A stretch of DNA of 64,000 bases from JBFLYH01 sp964630235 (GTDB taxonomy: Bacteria > Oederibacteriota > JAAXVQ01 > JAUVAV01), in contig CAZVUO010000004.1 in the NCBI GenBank assembly GCA_964630235.1, positions 248,001 through 312,000 of the forward strand, in the 5' to 3' direction. Of the stretch, positions 23,800 through 33,300 are shown one piece after another; the stretch's first letter is position 1, and each line of letters begins with the position of its first letter. The notes under the pieces are model-generated. The model saw nothing but the letters and a program-made list of their open reading frames with translations, was not told where the DNA came from and did no database searches. The translations under genes and the position numbers were made by a program.

Positions 23800-25151
23800 G
23801 CGGTTTTTCTCCCGGCGCCTGAACCCCGGAGGCGCGCGCGGATGGAACCGGCATGCGCGGTAAGGCCTTCGGCCTCAGCCACGGCGACCGCCGCAGGACC
23901 TTCCCGCCGCAAGCCCGCGGGCGTGTACGCCACCACGCTCGTGAAGCGTTCAAAGTCGCGCACGGACAAAGCCGAAGACCAGCGGGCCGAACCGCCGGTC
24001 GGCAGCACGTGATTGGGGCCCGCGATATAATCTCCCAGCGCCTGGGCCGTGACCGGCCCTAAAAATGCCGCACCCGCCCGGCGGATGCGGGCCAGCCATC
24101 GGGATGGCTGCCGCGTCTGCAGGGAAAGATGTTCCGGAGCGTATTCCTCGGCCAGGGCGGCCGCTTCACCCAGGTTGCTCACCGCCATCGCCGTGGCCAT
24201 GCGGCCGGCAGGGGCGAGTCCCGGGTACTGGGCCGCGATGCGCCGGACTTCCCCGGCCACGGCGTCCAGCAGCCGGCGGGAGGGCGTCAACAGCAGAGAA
24301 ACCGCGCCTGACCCGTGTTCGGCCTGGGCCAGCAGATCCCACGCCAGCTGTTCGGGCTGGGCCGTATCATCCGCCAGGATCAAGATTTCGCTGGGCCCGG
24401 CCAGGCTGTCAATGCCCACCTGGCCCACCACCTGGCGCTTGGCCTCGGTGCCGAAAACATTCGCCGGTCCCACGATCTTGTCCACAGCCGGAATGGTTTC
24501 CGTTCCAAAAGCCAGCGCGGCCACGGCGACCGCGCCGCCCAGGCGGTAGACGGCGTCCACTTTCGCCAGCGCGGCCGCGTAGAGCAAGGCCGGCAGGATG
24601 CGGCCATCGGATCCGGGCGGGGTCGCCAGCACGACCTCCCGCACCCCGGCCACCCGGGCTGGCAGCACGTTCATGAGCACCGTGGAGACCAGCGGAGCCA
24701 TGCCGCCGGGCACGTAGACGCCCACGCGGTCCAAAGGCAGGCGCCGCTCGGACACCGCCGCGCCCGGACGCTTGACCGCAGCCGCGCGGGCCTGCTGTGC
24801 GCGGTGAAAAGACCGGATGTGATCGGCGGCTTGAGCCATCGCCCGTCTGAGGGAACGCGGCACCTGCCGGACGGCGGCCCGGCGCTCGGCCGCGGACACT
24901 GTGAGCAAGGCGCGGGTCGGCCGCCAGTTGTCGAGCAGACGCTCATAGCGCAGGACCGCCCGGTCGCCCTGGCGCCGGACCGCGTTCACGATCTCGGACA
25001 CGGCTTCGCGGGCGCAGAGCGGCCGTCCGAACGCACGCAGCGTGCGGCGGTCGCGCCGCACGGCCAGCGGGTCCGAGGCTCCGGACCGCCGGAGCACAAG
25101 CTGCCGCCATTGTTTTTTACCCGCAGGGGTTGCGTAAACGATTCGGCGCAT
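23796..25151 (-). CDS. hisD: Histidinol dehydrogenase
   Basis: Zinc enzyme catalysing the last two oxidations to histidine. 451 residues with YVPGGMAPLVSTVLMNVLPA, DKIVGPANVFGTEAKRQV, GIDSLAGPSEILILAD, AQAEHGSGAVSLLL, EYAPEHLSLQ and GPNHVLPTGGSARWSSAL. These include the Zn ligands and catalytic Glu-His. ATG at 25151. It is the first gene of the hisDCBHAFI-trpEG block, and its upstream spacer carries a candidate promoter and a hairpin repeat that would lie in the leader. Confidence 0.96.
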   Translation of the reverse strand: MRRIVYATPAGKKQWRQLVLRRSGASDPLAVRRDRRTLRAFGRPLCAREAVSEIVNAVRRQGDRAVLRYERLLDNWRPTRALLTVSAAERRAAVRQVPRSLRRAMAQAADHIRSFHRAQQARAAAVKRPGAAVSERRLPLDRVGVYVPGGMAPLVSTVLMNVLPARVAGVREVVLATPPGSDGRILPALLYAAALAKVDAVYRLGGAVAVAALAFGTETIPAVDKIVGPANVFGTEAKRQVVGQVGIDSLAGPSEILILADDTAQPEQLAWDLLAQAEHGSGAVSLLLTPSRRLLDAVAGEVRRIAAQYPGLAPAGRMATAMAVSNLGEAAALAEEYAPEHLSLQTRQPSRWLARIRRAGAAFLGPVTAQALGDYIAGPNHVLPTGGSARWSSALSVRDFERFTSVVAYTPAGLRREGPAAVAVAEAEGLTAHAGSIRARLRGSGAGRKTA

Positions 25152-25171
25152 GTTTGGGAACGCTCCGTGGG

Positions 25172-25275
25172 GGAGCCCGATGAAAAACCGATCGGGCTCC
25201 AGAGCATTCGAGAGTGGAAAGGCGAAAGGAGAAAAACCCTCGAACGCGGTCTATTTCCGACTGTCAAATCTCGCG
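25172..25275. repeat. Palindrome plus shared-loop hairpin in the his leader
   Basis: A hairpin with perfect 10-base arms GGAGCCCGAT (25172-25181) and ATCGGGCTCC (25191-25200), followed directly by AGAGCATTCGAGAG. Then comes a purine arm (GGAAAGGCGAAAGG), the loop CTCGAACGCGGTC (25239-25251) and a pyrimidine-rich arm. The same order with different arm sequences is seen at 45514-45617. Confidence 0.65.
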
Positions 25276-25312
25276 CTTGGCGGTACCTGCTCCGATCATT
25301 TTAAGAAAAAAT

Positions 25313-25342
25313 ACTATAGCACGCTGCAGGAAGAGGCGGCAA
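25313..25342 (-). promoter_or_regulatory. Candidate promoter of the his-trp operon
   Basis: On the minus strand TTGCCG (25337-25342), an 18-base spacer and TATAGT (25313-25318), with TG one base before the hexamer (TGCTATAGT). Start expected near 25306, giving a leader of about 155 bases that includes the hairpin repeat. Confidence 0.5.
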
Positions 25343-25457
25343 GGATTTTCCCGGCGGGATTCCGAGGTTCCCGAGCTTGTCGAAAGGATTAATTCCAAAT
25401 CTTCCCGGAGGTTTTTAAGACGCCGCTTCGACCGGCTCGGCGGCTGCTCATGTTGTA

Positions 25458-25970
25458 TTACCGATGCGGGGCGGAATGGGCCCAGTCGGATTCGAACCGC
25501 TCCAAGGCCTGCCGGACAACCCCGGGTGTCTGCACGTCGAGCACGGCCTCGTGATGCAGGGTCAGACCCCAGTGCGTCCAATTGGCGCTGCCCAGGAGCA
25601 GGCGCCGGCCGTCCACGATCCCCATTTTCACATGCATGAGCTGGTTCGGATGGGTCAGCGGGTACCAGCGCACCTCGGCCCCGGCTTTGGACAGCTGTTC
25701 CGCGGCGCGCCGGTTCTGCTTGCCGCTCGGGCACAGGATGACCCGCACCTTCACTCCGCGTTGCGCGGCCTGCTCCAGGCTTTCGGTCACGCCCCAATCC
25801 GTCAGAAGGTACACCGCCACGGCCACGCTGGACCGGCTCTTCGCGACCGCCTCCATGATCACCTCCCGCAGGCCGGGATCGAACAGCAGGCGGACCTCCT
25901 CGCCGGCGGCCGCGCACAGCGGCAGGGCCAGCGCCGCCGCGAAAACCCAGCGGCCCGCGGCGCGCCTCAT
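25458..25970 (-). CDS. Secreted PLD-family single-HKD phosphodiesterase/nuclease-like protein
   Basis: 170 residues: signal peptide (about 1-22, FAAALALPLCAAAGE) and one PLDc_2 domain. The HKD motif is HVKMGIVDGRRLLLGSANWT (H-x-K-x4-D then GSxN). Single-HKD proteins of this size, such as the Nuc endonuclease, work as homodimers. Because it is exported, it may degrade DNA in the periplasm or outside, perhaps for nucleotide scavenging, or act on phospholipids. The ATG at 25970 overlaps the murA stop (ATGA). Confidence 0.85.
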   Translation of the reverse strand: MRRAAGRWVFAAALALPLCAAAGEEVRLLFDPGLREVIMEAVAKSRSSVAVAVYLLTDWGVTESLEQAAQRGVKVRVILCPSGKQNRRAAEQLSKAGAEVRWYPLTHPNQLMHVKMGIVDGRRLLLGSANWTHWGLTLHHEAVLDVQTPGVVRQALERFESDWAHSAPHR

Positions 25971-27229
25971 GCTTTCACGCGCTCAACGCGCGCGCCCAGG
26001 GAAGCCAGTTTACGTTCCAAGTGCTCGTACCCACGGTCCAGATGGTAAATGCGCGAGACCTGGGTCTCCCCTTCAGCCACCAGGGCGGCCAGAATCAAAG
26101 CCGCCGAAGCGCGCAGATCCGAGGCCATGACCTGGGCGCCGGACAGCGGGCGGCCTCCCCGGACCAGGGCGTTGCTGCCTTCGATCTGAATATCCGCGCC
26201 CATGCGGTTGAGTTCCGCGACGTGCATGAAGCGGTTCTCCCAAACCGTTTCGGTGATCACAGACCTTCCCTGGGCCAAACACATCAGCGCCATCCATTGG
26301 GCTTGCAGGTCCGTGGGAAACCCGGGGTACGGCAGGGTCACGATATCCACGGGCCGCAGGGGCGTGTCCCGGGGCAGAACCCTCAGAATCCCCTTCCCTT
26401 CGGATATCAGCTCCACGCCCGCCTCCTGGAGCTTGCTCTCCAGGGCGGTCAGGTGGCTCGCGGGGTAGCCTTCCAGCTTCACGTCCCCAGCCGTGATGGC
26501 GCAGGCCAGCGCCAGGGTGCCGGCTTCAATCCGGTCCGGAATCACGGTCATGGCGGCGGTTGTGAGCCGGGGCACGCCTTCCACCACGATCCGGCTGCCG
26601 CCGGCCCCCTGAATGCGCGCCCCCATGGCGTTCAAGCTCTCGGCCAAATGCTGGATCTCGGGCTCGCAGGCCGCGTGTTCCAGCACGGTCCGTCCTTTGG
26701 CCAGCGCCGCAGCCAGCAAAATGGTGACCGTGGCGCCCACACTGGCCACGTCCAGGTAGATGTCGCCGCCCCGCAGTCCGTGCGGAGCGCTTGCCCGGAT
26801 ATAACCGTGTTCCAGCTGGACGCGGGCGCCAAGCGCTTCCAGTCCCTTGAGATGCTGGTCAATGGGCCGCAGGCCGATGGCGCAGCCGCCGGGCTGGGCG
26901 ACCTCGGCTTCGCCGAAACGGCTCAAGAGCGGCGCCAGCACGTAGATCGAGGCGCGCATGGTGCTGACCAGCTCGTAGGGCGCCCGGTGGTTGGCCAGGT
27001 TGGCCGGATCAAGCACCAGGGCATGGTCTTCCCGGCGGACAGCGACACCGAGGAGCTCCAGCATTTGGGCCATGGTGCGGATATCCTGCACGTCCGGGAC
27101 ATTCTCCAGCCGGCACGGCCCGCCGGCCAGCATGCAGGCCGCCATCAGGGGCAGGCAGGCGTTCTTCGACCCCCCCACCCGGACGGTTCCGGACAGCCGC
27201 TGGCCGCCGCGAATCATGATTTTATCCAC
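25967..27229 (-). CDS. murA: UDP-N-acetylglucosamine 1-carboxyvinyltransferase
   Basis: First committed step of peptidoglycan synthesis: adds enolpyruvate from PEP to UDP-GlcNAc. 420 residues, two EPT domains; GGSKNACLPLMAACML at the N-terminus with the catalytic Lys-Asn, and the catalytic Cys in AQPGGCAIGLRPIDQH. Cys rather than Asp at this site predicts fosfomycin sensitivity. The start is GTG at 27229 (Met-Asp-Lys, as in E. coli), with AAAGGACG upstream; the ATG four codons later is possible. It has its own extended -10 promoter. Confidence 0.96.
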   Translation of the reverse strand: MDKIMIRGGQRLSGTVRVGGSKNACLPLMAACMLAGGPCRLENVPDVQDIRTMAQMLELLGVAVRREDHALVLDPANLANHRAPYELVSTMRASIYVLAPLLSRFGEAEVAQPGGCAIGLRPIDQHLKGLEALGARVQLEHGYIRASAPHGLRGGDIYLDVASVGATVTILLAAALAKGRTVLEHAACEPEIQHLAESLNAMGARIQGAGGSRIVVEGVPRLTTAAMTVIPDRIEAGTLALACAITAGDVKLEGYPASHLTALESKLQEAGVELISEGKGILRVLPRDTPLRPVDIVTLPYPGFPTDLQAQWMALMCLAQGRSVITETVWENRFMHVAELNRMGADIQIEGSNALVRGGRPLSGAQVMASDLRASAALILAALVAEGETQVSRIYHLDRGYEHLERKLASLGARVERVKA

Positions 27230-27262
27230 GAGGATTCGTCCTTTCGTTGGTTGTGCTGCCGA

Positions 27263-27271
27263 AGTATAGCA
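27263..27271 (-). promoter_or_regulatory. Extended -10 promoter of murA
   Basis: Minus strand TGCTATACT, with a T-rich -35 region that is the terminator T-run of the giant gene. Start expected near 27256, about 27 bases before the GTG. Confidence 0.45.
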
Positions 27272-27281
27272 TACTTACGTT

Positions 27282-27325
27282 AAAAAAAAAGCCCTGCCTG
27301 CGGGCTTCAGCTCCGCAAGCAGGGC
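27282..27325 (-). terminator. Intrinsic terminator of the giant repeat-protein gene
   Basis: Minus-strand stem of 13 bases (arms 27313-27325 and 27291-27303, 12 of 13 paired, 9-base loop) followed by nine T (27290-27282). It lies 22 bases beyond the stop codon and 11 bases short of the murA -10 element. Confidence 0.92.
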
Positions 27326-27347
27326 GCCCAACGCCGGCCGCCCCGGC

Positions 27348-30300
27348 TTAAGGTTTGAAAGGCGCGAAAGCCGGCTGCTGGTTCAAACGCAACCCCTCCA
27401 GGCGTTGTTCCTCGAACGGGTCCTTGCCCAGCAGTTCAAATTTGAAGGCTGCTTCGGACAAGGTGCCTTCCTCCGCCATCTTGACCACGCGCTCGGCGTG
27501 CTTGCCCGTGGCCGTGATCAGGCGGCCGTCGCTGTTGTACTTGAGATAGGTCTTGGCGCCGTCCGTGTCCGTGACCTCCTGGGTCACGGCCAGCACCTTG
27601 CCGTCCTGGTCGGACAAATAATCGTATTTCACCACGCTGCCGGCCGCGGTCTTTTTGCTGACCAGCTTGCCGTTCTGGTAGTGGCGCGATTCCAGGAAAG
27701 CCCCGGTCGGCCCGAACACCGTGGCCGTGTAGGCGTTATTTTCCTGGTTGGTGTACTGGTAGACGGTCTTCTGGCTCCCCTGCGAGAACTGCAGCAGCCG
27801 GCCGTCGGCGTCGTATTCCATGGTGACCGCGCCGGCCGCCGTGTGTTCGGTCAGCTTCATCTGCCCGTCCGCCGCGTAATTGAAAACGCGCGAGCGGCCA
27901 TCCACGTTCTCGGTTTGCAGCCGGCCGTCGTTGTCGTAGAACCGCACGCACAGGGTGCGGTCGCCGTACTGGATGGTCTGGCTGAACCCCTGCGGTTCGT
28001 ACTTGAAGTCATGCGTCAGGCCACGCTGGTCCACGGCCTGCACCACCCGGCCCTGTTCATCCCGCTTGAATTCCGCCGCCTGCTGCACGTTCTTGTCCAC
28101 CTGCAGGGCAATATCCGCGTCGGGCGCTGCCGCCGGCGCGCCGGCCAGGTTCGCGCGCACCTCTTCGACCACCGGGTTTGCGAGCGAGGCGCCCAGCAAA
28201 CGTTTGAGCAGCGAGGACTCGTACGCGGCGCCGAAAACACGCTGGTAGGTGTCCGTCACGGCCTGCGCCATGGTGCCTGGAACCGTGCTGGCCAGGGCCT
28301 TGCCGATCGTTTCTGCCACCCCCTGCGCCGGTTCCGCCGCCCCCTGCGCCCGCCCTTTGCCGCTGTCCGCCGGGACGGCCAGCCCGCCGGCCAGACTCGC
28401 GCCGCCGGCTTTGTTGCCGGAGGATGTGCGGTACTTCCGCAGATTGGTGGCAGAAGCCGTGGCCAGCCCTTCGGCCCCAAAGGGAGCGGCGGCGTAGGTC
28501 ACCGTTTTCTGGCTTAAAACATCGGCATGATATTGCTCGCTGTCCACGCCCGCGTCAACCCACATCCAGCCGTCCTCTTTTTTAAACCAATGCTTCTCGA
28601 TCATGGTCCACTGCGTGCTGTAAAGCGTCACCTCCCGGGTGCGGGACTGATACAGAGGCTGGTTGAGCTGATTATAGGCCTGCTGGGCATGCTCAATTTC
28701 ACGGTACTCATTTTCTTCGGTGGAAGGATCGTCGGCGATGATTTCCACAAAATACGTCTCGGTTTTGGTTCCCGTCACAACCTGCCTCGAGCTCTTGACG
28801 GCGATCTCATTGCCGATATCGCCGGTATAGAACTTGTTGTTGTATTTTTGCATGTTGCGATAATCACCGGTCGCCGGCTGAGTGTCGGAAATCACGGTAT
28901 ACGTCCGCGACTCGACCACTGGGCGGTAACGGGCTTTTTTCACGAACTGGCGGTCCAGATACCTGATATTGTTGTAATACACCGCCACCGTCCCATCCGC
29001 TTCGGTCTTCATTTCAATATCGCCGTATCCGGTCACATCGTCGAGCGTGAAAGCAGCCAGTTTGTACTCCGCCAGGGTTTTTCTAAGCGGGAACAGAGTG
29101 CCCATAATCGCTTGTTGCATTCCGGGATTGGGGTCCGTGGGATCATCCGGCGCTTTCCATGAAAAAGTTTCCTTCTCGGTGTTGTACTTGGCGATCAGGG
29201 TTTTCAGGAAAGCAAAGGCCTTGGCTTTGTCCATGGTTACGGTATTGTCCGCCGCCTGGCTGTCCAGCTTGGCATTCGTCGCTTTGAGCGTGCTATGGTC
29301 GAAATAGAACCCCGCGGACTTATAATGGACGGTTCCGGTCCAAACCGTTCCCTTGCTGTCGGTAAAGGTTTCCGTGGCCTGGGTGACATAGGCTTTATTT
29401 TTAGTGGCAGGCGTATACGAGTGCACCACGCCCTTGCTGTCGGTCCACTCGCGCAGGTTCCAATACTGGTCCATTTTCACCTGGCCGCCGGCCGCGGCCT
29501 CGCCCTGGATGCCGATCACCGCCGCGCCGGAATAGGTATAGGTGAACGTGCCCAGGCCGCCGGTGGTCGAGGTCCGGCGCTGGGTGGCCGGGTCCCAGGT
29601 GGTGACGCCCTTATCGTCGGAACTGGTGGCGATCTCGTTCACGCCGGTATAGGAATACGACGTGTTCACGCCATCCTCGCGCCGGCCTGTGGCCGTGGTG
29701 ACATAGGTGCCGTCGTTTTGGAAGGTAATGGTCTCGTCCCAGGTCTCGTTGTTGTTAAGCACCTGCCGGGTCAGGATCCCGCTGGAAGTGTAGGTCTCCG
29801 TGCCCACGCCGGTATGGGTTCCCATATAGAGCGTATAGCTGATGTCGGCCGAAGTATGGAACGGCCCGGTCGGCGTGTCGGTGTAAACCCAGGTGAAGGT
29901 GCTGCCGTCATTGTTGACGCGGCTGCGGGTTTGGATCGCGGACTGTTCGTATCCGTTGTTGATGATCCACACCTCGCTGCCCTGGTTGTCCGTCACGGTG
30001 GCGGCGATCGGCCCGTTCTCCGTCATGTTGTAAATCACGGTCGCGTCCGTGACGAAATTCCCGTAGTTATACGTCACCTCGGCCCAGGTGGGCATCATGG
30101 CAAGCCGGTCCTGGTTCTCATTGGCCCGGCTGAGGTCATGCTGGACAATGGTCACGGTCTCGCCGTACCCGGCGCCGCTGTAGGTCACGGCCGCGGTGGT
30201 CGGATCGCCCATATTGCTGGTTCCATAATACCGCGTCACGTCCCGGGCCTGCCCTCCGGGATAACTGCTGTTCTCGCCGTAAGAACTGTTTTCCACGCCG

Positions 30301-33300
30301 TGCGCGTCGTAATAAACAGTCTTATTCTGGCTGCCGCTGCGCGTTTCCTTGGTCAGCAGACCGGTCCAGTTATTGTACCAGTACGTTGAGTTGTAGGTCT
30401 CCGTGCTGTCTTTCCCGCTCTTTTGGCTGGTGGTGGCCGAGCCTTTGCGGCCGTTAGAGTCAAAACTCCCGCCGGTGTGGCGGTACTCGTTCTTGCCCGT
30501 GGTCACGGAGGAGTTGGTCATCCCCGTCGAATGGTTGAAGCCCGTGCTGGTTTCCGTGACATCGCCCTTCTTGTTCCAGGCTTTGGTATAGGTGGCGACG
30601 CCAAAGGTGCCGTCATAGGTTGAATAGGTCCGCGCCTCGCCGTACCGGTTCCCAGGGGAGGAATACTTATACTGCGTGGAGGAACTATTCAGCCCCGTGT
30701 CGGGGTTAACCGCGTAAGTGGTGTAGGTTAAAGCATCCCCGGCCGCCCCATACATGTTGCCAGCCCAGCTGGCATAAGTGAACCCGTTCACGTCGTTGTA
30801 ATTCTCAGTGATGGAGATCGCGGTGCGGGAAACGGTCTTTTTGGGATTGCCGCTCCAATGGAGATCCTCGCCGCTCGAATCCGCCACTTCCGTTTCCTCG
30901 TAATAGGCGCCCTCGGCCGCGCCGTAAAAACTGCGCTTCTGCTGGTACACGCCGGCCACGGGCAGGCCATGCGCGGTGAAATAGGACCGCGTGCGGTTCA
31001 GGCCGCTCTCCGAATAGCTTTCACGGCGGATGCCCGTGTCGGCGTCATAGCGCACGGTCCAATCCGTGGTGGTCCGGCCCGCGTACGGTCCGAGATAGCT
31101 GTTGGTGATGGTCTTGATGTCCACGCCTTTGACATTGGACCAGGTCTGGCTGTCCGACAGGCCGCAGGTGGTGGAGGTGTAGGTCTTGACCCCGGTTTCG
31201 ATGTCATTGGTCATGATCGAGGTCTTGACTTTGGCGCTGTTCGGGCCGGTGGTGGCGCTGGTGACCGCTTTCCAGGCCATGCCGTGCCCGTCATAATAGG
31301 AGGTGGTGGTGGAAATCGCCTGGCTGGTGTTGATGGCTGAATATGCCGTGGACACGGACGTGGCGTTGAACCCGGTATCGAGATCCGGCGTATAGTCCGT
31401 GTACGTTCCGTACACCAGGCCGTACACCGAATAATTCCAGCTGGTGTCAATGAATCCGTTCGCGTCGTAATTGGCATAGGTGGTGCCCAGGTTGTTCATG
31501 GCTGTGGACTGGGCCATGAGGCCGGTCCACGCGTCCATGGTGTAGTCGTTCAGGGTCCAGACCGCGTAGCCCAGGGTAATGCCTTCGTTCATCTTGGTCA
31601 CGGCCATGTCCTGCAGCCCGTTGGCGTCATACTCGGTCCAGCTGTCGCTGAGCATGGAGTGGCTGTAGGTCGCCCTGTTCAGCCCCGTCACCTCGCTGGC
31701 GTCAATGATGGTTTCGACATGCCGGCCAAAGGTGGCGCCCCGGTAATTGTCCGCAACGCTGGCTTCGGCCTTGCCGTACACCGCATCGTACTCCGTGGTG
31801 GTGGTGGACAATCCATTGACAGCCGTGGACCAGCGGTTGATGCCGGTCCACTTGTCCGTGGTGAAGGTGGTGGTGGTGGGGCTGGCCAGGCGTGCGCCGT
31901 ACATATTTTCCGACTCCGACCGGGTGTTGGTTCCGTAGACCGGGTCATAGAAGGTTTTCGTCTTGGAAAGTATTTTACTCGGGTTGTTTTTGTCATGGGC
32001 CGTGCTGAACGACCACTCGTTGACGCCCGTGCTTTCGTTCACCTTGAACGTGGTGGTGGCGTGCCGGCTGCCGATGGCGCCGTAGTTGTTGTCCGAGACG
32101 CTGTAGTCAATGACGCCGCTGCCCTGCCACTTGTAGAAGGATTCGGTCCGGCCGTTCTGGTTGGCGGCGACGGTTCTCACGTTCTGTCCGGTGAAGTCAT
32201 TGGCATAAATGTCGGTATGGGTGAACCGCACCGAGAGCAGTCCCCAGTTTTGCAGGGAGTCCGACGACGTGGCCTTGCCGGTGTCCGCGCCGTCATAGTT
32301 GGTCACGGTGAGGCTGTAGTCGTTGTAGGCCACGCTGCTGTTGTTCAACCCGTTGTCCGTGCGCGCGTCCAGGAGCGTATGGGTCGTGCGGGTGGACAGC
32401 AGTCCGTAGTTCGTCGCCGCGAAGGACTCGAGCGCCTGGCCGTGGGTTTGGTCGTCGTAGAGCGTGATGGTCGTGCCGTAGCCGTTGGTGGCCAAGGTGG
32501 CCTGGTTCAGGCCGTTCCAGGGATTGGCGTTGTTCACCGTGTGGGTGTTGCGGGTCAGGCCGATGCCATAGTTGTTCGCCGCGTCGCTGTACAGCGCCAG
32601 GCCGGTTTCCTCCGCGTCAAAGACCGTCGTGGTCTTGCCATAGGCGTTTGTCGTTTCCGTCTCGCGGTTGAGCCCGTTGAATTTGTTGACGAGCAGTTTG
32701 GTCGTCGTGGTTTCGCGGGTCGCGCCCAGCCCGTAGTTATTCCGCGTAAAAGAACCCGGCAGCGCGGTCCCGGAATCCAGGTAGTCGTAATTGGTCCGGG
32801 TGTAGGAATAGGCGCTCCAGGCCTCGGTCTGGATGTTCAGGCCCGTGTCCGGGCTCGCGGTAATATCCGTACTGGTGACGCGGGTGGCGTCCAGTCCGAA
32901 GTTATTATAGGTCGTCGAGGTATCCGCCGTGCCGTAGACCGCGCTTTCGTAATTCGTCACCGTGGTGCCGTATGCGCTGTACGAAATGGTTTGGACGTTG
33001 AGGCCGTTGACCGCGCTGGCCGTGACATCCGTCACGGTATCCCGGGTGGCGCCCAGGCCGAAGTTGTTGTGAGCCCGCGACCAATCAGCCGTGCCGACGG
33101 ATTGGTTCTCGTAGAAGGTCTCGGTCCAGCCGTAATCATTCACCGCGAGCGTGCGGGTGTTAAGGCCGTTGGCCAGGTTGGCCTGGGTGTAAGTGGTGGT
33201 CTGGCGGCTGGCGCCCAAACCGTAATTGTTTTCCGCTTCAGAACGCACCGCGACACCGTACGTCAGGTCGTCATAGAAGGTGGTCGTGGTGCCGTACGTG

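Larger units (their letters stand above)
25152..25457. other. Spacer upstream of hisD with repeat and promoter
   Basis: 306 bases without a gene. Next to hisD lies a shared-loop hairpin repeat (25172-25275); then an A/T-rich stretch with a candidate his promoter (25313-25342). Further out is CCCGAGCTTGTCGAAAGG (about 25370-25387), a motif common in bacterial intergenic repeats, and a GC hairpin near 25420-25445. No histidine-rich leader peptide was found. Confidence 0.6.

Noticed and set aside
25152..25312. Histidine attenuation leader upstream of hisD
   Set aside because: No short frame with consecutive His codons was found; the hairpins there belong to a dispersed repeat.
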